Positions 60,274 to 64,000 of a DNA stretch of 64,000 nt are shown here, one piece after another. This DNA is from Saccharomycopsis fibuligera x Saccharomycopsis cf. fibuligera (lineage: Eukaryota; Ascomycota; Saccharomycetes; Ascoideales; Saccharomycopsidaceae). How positions within the stretch are numbered: position 1 is the stretch's first letter; each line of letters starts with the position of its first letter. The position numbers and the translations under genes were made by a program. Under the pieces are notes generated by a model. It did not search any database and was not told the origin of the DNA. It saw only the letters and a list, made by a program, of their open reading frames with translations. The stretch lies in the NCBI GenBank assembly GCA_001936135.1, contig CP012810.1, positions 124,001 through 188,000 on the forward strand, given 5' to 3'.

Positions 60274-60775
60274 GACTTGTTGGTATTATGTTGTTATTTT
60301 TTAGCAATGATGTAAAGTGATGTGATATATATATTTTAATAACAATATAACAATACCACTTTGAGTTCTCAATGTAATCAATTGTGTTTTTCTTTGAAAA
60401 TTCAATGGAAGTAAAAAATAATAAAAACACACAAATTAGAAAATCAAATTGTGGGTTATGTGCCAGGCGCGCCAAGGTGCGTTTCTATGCATATAATTTA
60501 AACTATTATACCAAACTAATACACACAACTTTAAAGAGTTATAATCATTATATAACTCAGAGATTAATCTATATATAAAAATTCTATTTTACCCTTTATT
60601 TTTATGATATGTTTTTCCCGAATCAAGTTTATAAAAAAATTAACACAAGAAAAACAAAAAACAAAAACAAAAAAGAAAGCTAACCCAAAACAAGCAAAAC
60701 TAAAACTAAAACATCATAAATCATAAATCTAAAGTAAAGAAACAAGAAAGAGAAGGGAAAGGTTATACAAAAACA
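60274..60775. other. Intergenic DBP5-PKH
   Basis: DBP5 promoter side and PKH 3' flank, very A/T-rich. An AscI-like GGCGCGCC occurs near 60465 but I assign it no role. No gene. Confidence 0.5.
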
Positions 60776-63769
60776 CTATCTAAATTCATTGTTGGCCAAG
60801 CTGGCCGCCGCTAATGCCGCTTCTGTGCCAGTCAACATTCCTGCTCCTCCAGATGGATCTTTTTCAACAATTCTACGCAACTTGTAATCTTGGCCACTGA
60901 GACGAGCTTCAGTAATTGCTTCAGTCCAGCGATTTAAGCTACTTTTGTCCACTTGAAATAGAGTGGTAGTAGAATAAGTTATTATAGTGAAAATGCCCAA
61001 AAATGCACTGGCTGGTGGGAATACTACTGGTGAAGAAGGTGGCGATAAGGCTGCTGATGATGATGCTGTTGTACCTGTTATTCCTGCTGTTCCTGCTGCC
61101 GCTATTGCTCCGGTTGCCGTTGCTGCAGTCATTGCTGACGGGGAAGTTGGTGGTGAATTTGCAGTTGCCGAAGAAAGTACTAAAGGTGAAGAAGGTGAGC
61201 TTATTACTGTTGGTCCACTGGATGCAGTAGAACCTGACTTTAAAAAGCTTTGATCAGTTATGATTTCTTTGACCCGTATTGATGGATGGGTTAAATCAAT
61301 TTCCGTTATCAATTCATATTTGGCAAAATTATCCAATGACTGAGGATCAGCACCAGGTTTACGACCAAGAATCAATAAACGACCCAATGTTGTAACAAGA
61401 ATCATTCTACTTGATCTAAATTCTGGTACACCATTGCTAGTAGCATTGCTAATGAAATTGTTACTGTTATTCATCACTGACTTGGTAGTGCTAAGTATTC
61501 TTTTAAACATTCCTTTACCAGTATTACTACTACCTCCATTAGTGCTGGCAACATTTGGTCCGCCGCTTTGAACAGCATTATTATCTAGTTCCGCTTCTAT
61601 TTCTTCAATATCTCCAGTTTTCACGTAATGTACAATTCCTGAAATTTCCTTGTCGTTAGCACCGGCACCATCACCATAGGTGCCGTCATGGTTATGATTG
61701 TTACTACTATTAGTACTGTTATTACTATTTTTACCATTGCGTAGTCCGGATCTGCCATTACCATGAACCATTTGTGTCAATAAACTGTAGTTGAATGTCC
61801 CATTACTGTTTCTTTTGCCCTTATAGTATAACGGAGAATTAGCAAGCTTGCCCTTAAATTTTTTTTCAAATGATTCGGTTGTCATGTATCGAATATATAA
61901 TACTCCACTTTTCAAAACACGTTCATGCGAGTTGATAAAAAATCTGTGCCATTCCAAATCTAATGGGGTATAATCTAGCGTTTTTGCTCTTACTGGTGGA
62001 GGTGACAAAGATGGTGACAACGAAGGCGATGCAGTACTTTTTACCACTGCCTTTTGGGTGCCAAAATGAGAAGGATGGAAGCTGTAATGGTTTAATCTTG
62101 GTGAGTGTGGTTTTTCTGGTTTTTCTTGTTTTGGGGTATTTTCTGGGGAGGGGCCAGTACCAACTTGTGGAGATGAAGGTAATGATATTGATCTTTTGTT
62201 TTTTCTTGGTCTAACAGGTTCTGCCAAACCTGCTGTGCTGTTGTTGTTATCATCATTTTCCTCATCATGATACTTCATACGCAAATCTGTACCGCGACCA
62301 GTGCGTACATGTATTGATGAGGAAGAATGTTGACGACGATGATCTTTGGGAAGACGGGTTTTAGTTTTTGATTTTGAAGATAATCCTGACTCACCTGAAA
62401 TAGATATTTTGGTCAATGCAATAGCAGCAGCATTAGCTGACAAGTTTTTTATTGGTTGTTTCTTGCCTTTTCGAAGATTTTCAGCATTAGCTGATGTTGA
62501 GCCAACGGCTGCATTGCTATTACCATTTCCGTTTATATTGATATTGTTGCCATTGACGTTGATATTGTTGCTACTATTGATAACATTTGTGGTGCTAGTA
62601 CTGCGATTGAATTTATTCACGCTAATAGTACTATTATTATTACTATTATTGCCTGATGAAGAAGATGAAATAGATTGAGATGGAGGTGTGGCTGCAAGCG
62701 ATTTGTTTGATCCAGACAATTCAGATTTGCGGCTTTTCAAGGGGATGCGGATTTTTGGAGCAGCGCCTAGCTCTGGTACAGGTTTCATAGCTTGAGCAGA
62801 TACTTTGTAAGGACTAAATTCAGGAGGAGGCGAATACCATACTGAGTTTTCTGTATCCCTCCAATCGATACCCTGAAAAAACAAATGTTTCTCTAGTTGT
62901 TTTATTGTTGGTCTATCTTCGGGTACGAGCACAAGTATTCTCTTTACTAAATCTCTAATAATGGTTGGGAAACCAGCAGAAAAAGCATACTTCAATTTCA
63001 TAACTTGCTGGAAAGTTAGATAATCATTTGTAGCCTTAAATGGAGGTCTACCAGCAATCATTTGATATACGATACAGCCAAGGGCCCAAATGTCGCAGGG
63101 CTTTCCCACTGCTTTGTCATTTAACAATTCAGGTGAAACGTATTCTGCAGTGCCAACAAATGATTTGGCCTTTCCGTCGTCAATGTACTTGTCAGTTTCG
63201 GGATCTTTGGATAATAGTTTTGCGGTGCCAAAATCAGTAACTTGAATTCGAAACCCATCATCTAATAATATATTTTCTGGCTTCAAGTCTCTATGGATAA
63301 CGCCTCTACTGTGCATATACTTCAAAGCGTCAAGGATTTGAGCAGCGTAGTATCTTGTGACGTCTTCATTCAAAGTGCCATATTTCTTGATTAGTGATAG
63401 TAGCTCACCATTAGAAGCATAGTCAAGGACAAAGTATAAAGATCGTTCATCTTGAAACGTAAAAAACAAATGGACAATTCCGTTTCTTCTACCAAGAATA
63501 TTAAGCGAGTCCTTCTCAATATTGACATATTTGACTTTTTTTTCCTTTACTATGTGACGTTTGTCCAATACTTTGATGGCATAGAGCTTTTCTGTATGAA
63601 TATCCCTGGCCAACATCACGTTTGAGTAAGAGCCTTCGCCTAGCTCACCTTCAATCTTGAAATCGCTAGATGTTCTTCTAATGATTCTGGTTTTGACGCT
63701 GCCATCGCTGCCTTTTTCCACAATCTTGAGTTTTGCGGCCCATTCTTCGCTAATGTTAGAGGCAGACAT
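60776..63769 (-). CDS. PKH2: PDK1-type protein kinase (PKH family)
   Basis: 997 residues from the ATG at 63769 (MSASNISEEW); the open extension upstream starts only at a TTG. The AGC-type PDK1 kinase domain covers about 36-310: GELGEGSYSNV (glycine loop), YAIKVLDK with Lys66, VIHRDLKPENILL (159-161 HRD), VTDFGTAK (179-181 DFG), SFVGTAEYVSPELL (activation segment) and CDIWALGCIVYQM. A low-complexity Ser/Asn linker follows. A PH-like domain (about 615-960) appears split by insertions: HRFFINSHERVLKSGVLYIR, RMILVTTLGRLLILGR and LFQVDKSSLNRWTEAITEAR. Pkh kinases activate Ypk, Pkc1 and Sch9-type kinases in sphingolipid and cell-wall signalling. Assignment among PKH1, PKH2 and PKH3 is not decided by sequence alone. 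The kinase domain holds no CTG codon. Confidence 0.87.
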   Translation of the reverse strand: MSASNISEEWAAKLKIVEKGSDGSVKTRIIRRTSSDFKIEGELGEGSYSNVMLARDIHTEKLYAIKVLDKRHIVKEKKVKYVNIEKDSLNILGRRNGIVHLFFTFQDERSLYFVLDYASNGELLSLIKKYGTLNEDVTRYYAAQILDALKYMHSRGVIHRDLKPENILLDDGFRIQVTDFGTAKLLSKDPETDKYIDDGKAKSFVGTAEYVSPELLNDKAVGKPCDIWALGCIVYQMIAGRPPFKATNDYLTFQQVMKLKYAFSAGFPTIIRDLVKRILVLVPEDRPTIKQLEKHLFFQGIDWRDTENSVWYSPPPEFSPYKVSAQAMKPVPELGAAPKIRIPLKSRKSELSGSNKSLAATPPSQSISSSSSGNNSNNNSTISVNKFNRSTSTTNVINSSNNINVNGNNININGNGNSNAAVGSTSANAENLRKGKKQPIKNLSANAAAIALTKISISGESGLSSKSKTKTRLPKDHRRQHSSSSIHVRTGRGTDLRMKYHDEENDDNNNSTAGLAEPVRPRKNKRSISLPSSPQVGTGPSPENTPKQEKPEKPHSPRLNHYSFHPSHFGTQKAVVKSTASPSLSPSLSPPPVRAKTLDYTPLDLEWHRFFINSHERVLKSGVLYIRYMTTESFEKKFKGKLANSPLYYKGKRNSNGTFNYSLLTQMVHGNGRSGLRNGKNSNNSTNSSNNHNHDGTYGDGAGANDKEISGIVHYVKTGDIEEIEAELDNNAVQSGGPNVASTNGGSSNTGKGMFKRILSTTKSVMNNSNNFISNATSNGVPEFRSSRMILVTTLGRLLILGRKPGADPQSLDNFAKYELITEIDLTHPSIRVKEIITDQSFLKSGSTASSGPTVISSPSSPLVLSSATANSPPTSPSAMTAATATGAIAAAGTAGITGTTASSSAALSPPSSPVVFPPASAFLGIFTIITYSTTTLFQVDKSSLNRWTEAITEARLSGQDYKLRRIVEKDPSGGAGMLTGTEAALAAASLANNEFR

Positions 63770-64000
63770 TTTCGGTATATGCTGGTGCTGGTATTGGTGT
63801 TGGTACAAGTTTTGGTACTGATCTTGATCTTGATGGATATGACGATGACGATGCTTGTGAAATAAGATTTGATTGTTATTTTGGTTTCTTTATTTTTCGG
63901 GGTGTTTCTTTTGTTTGAGCTTTTCTTTTTATGTGTTTGGCTAAGGTTTGTTAGCTGTAGATAGACATAGACTGCTGTTTTGCGCACACTGGGCTGGCTG
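63770..64000. other. PKH upstream flank to window end
   Basis: AT-rich 5' region with short GATGACGATG-like repeats near 63836. No gene is seen before the window edge. Confidence 0.5.

Overview
The window is budding-yeast nuclear DNA, most likely from the CTG-clade (Candida/Lodderomyces group). The grounds are compact, mostly intron-poor genes; introns with GTATGT or GTAAGT donors and TACTAAC branch points close to the first codon; long Asn/Gln and acidic runs; a Zorro-like LINE; and near-absence of CTG codons from conserved genes (none seen in the DBP5 core or the PKH kinase domain). Two CTGs in RAD27 fall at residues that are polar in yeast and human FEN1, but CHS7 has two at usually conserved Leu positions, so the genetic code is an inference. 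The displayed proteins read CTG as Leu.

Layout. 1-5.7 kb: an unrecognised Asn-rich coiled-coil protein and RPL13, whose 760-nt intron follows codon 1. 6.3-20.6 kb: an accessory region with five tRNA genes (two intron-bearing tRNA-Pro(TGG), three tRNA-Asp(GTC)), many 5'-truncated and nested LINE copies, inverted duplications, a small secreted Ala-rich protein and a biotin cluster (BIO3 divergent from BIO4, then BIO5). 20.9-64 kb: a dense housekeeping block with GUK1, SWR1, mitochondrial uL15 (MRPL10), a SurE-type phosphatase, a CobW/G3E GTPase, ZIM17, RFA2, TFA1, IRC20, a SEC23 paralogue (NEL1-like), TMC1, ETT1, RAD27, an atypical protein kinase, a glycerol-3-phosphate acyltransferase, CHS7, DBP5 and a PDK1-type kinase (PKH).

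How the genes relate. BIO3 and BIO4 make diaminopelargonate and dethiobiotin, and BIO5 probably imports the precursor KAPA. This set sits between near-identical inverted repeats (11830-12148 and 17946-18263) and inverted tRNA-Asp copies, so it could flip or be lost. RFA2 and RAD27 are both S-phase genes and both have MCB-type promoter sites. TMC1-ETT1 keeps the order of S. cerevisiae YOR052C-YOR051C, and TMC1 has a PACE-like upstream element. Cbf1-like RTCACRTGA sites recur in several promoters.

Most notable: every tRNA gene here has the 5'-truncated end of a LINE 59-75 bp upstream, always in divergent orientation. This arrangement recalls tRNA-targeted non-LTR elements of Dictyostelium and, as far as I know, is not a described property of yeast LINEs.
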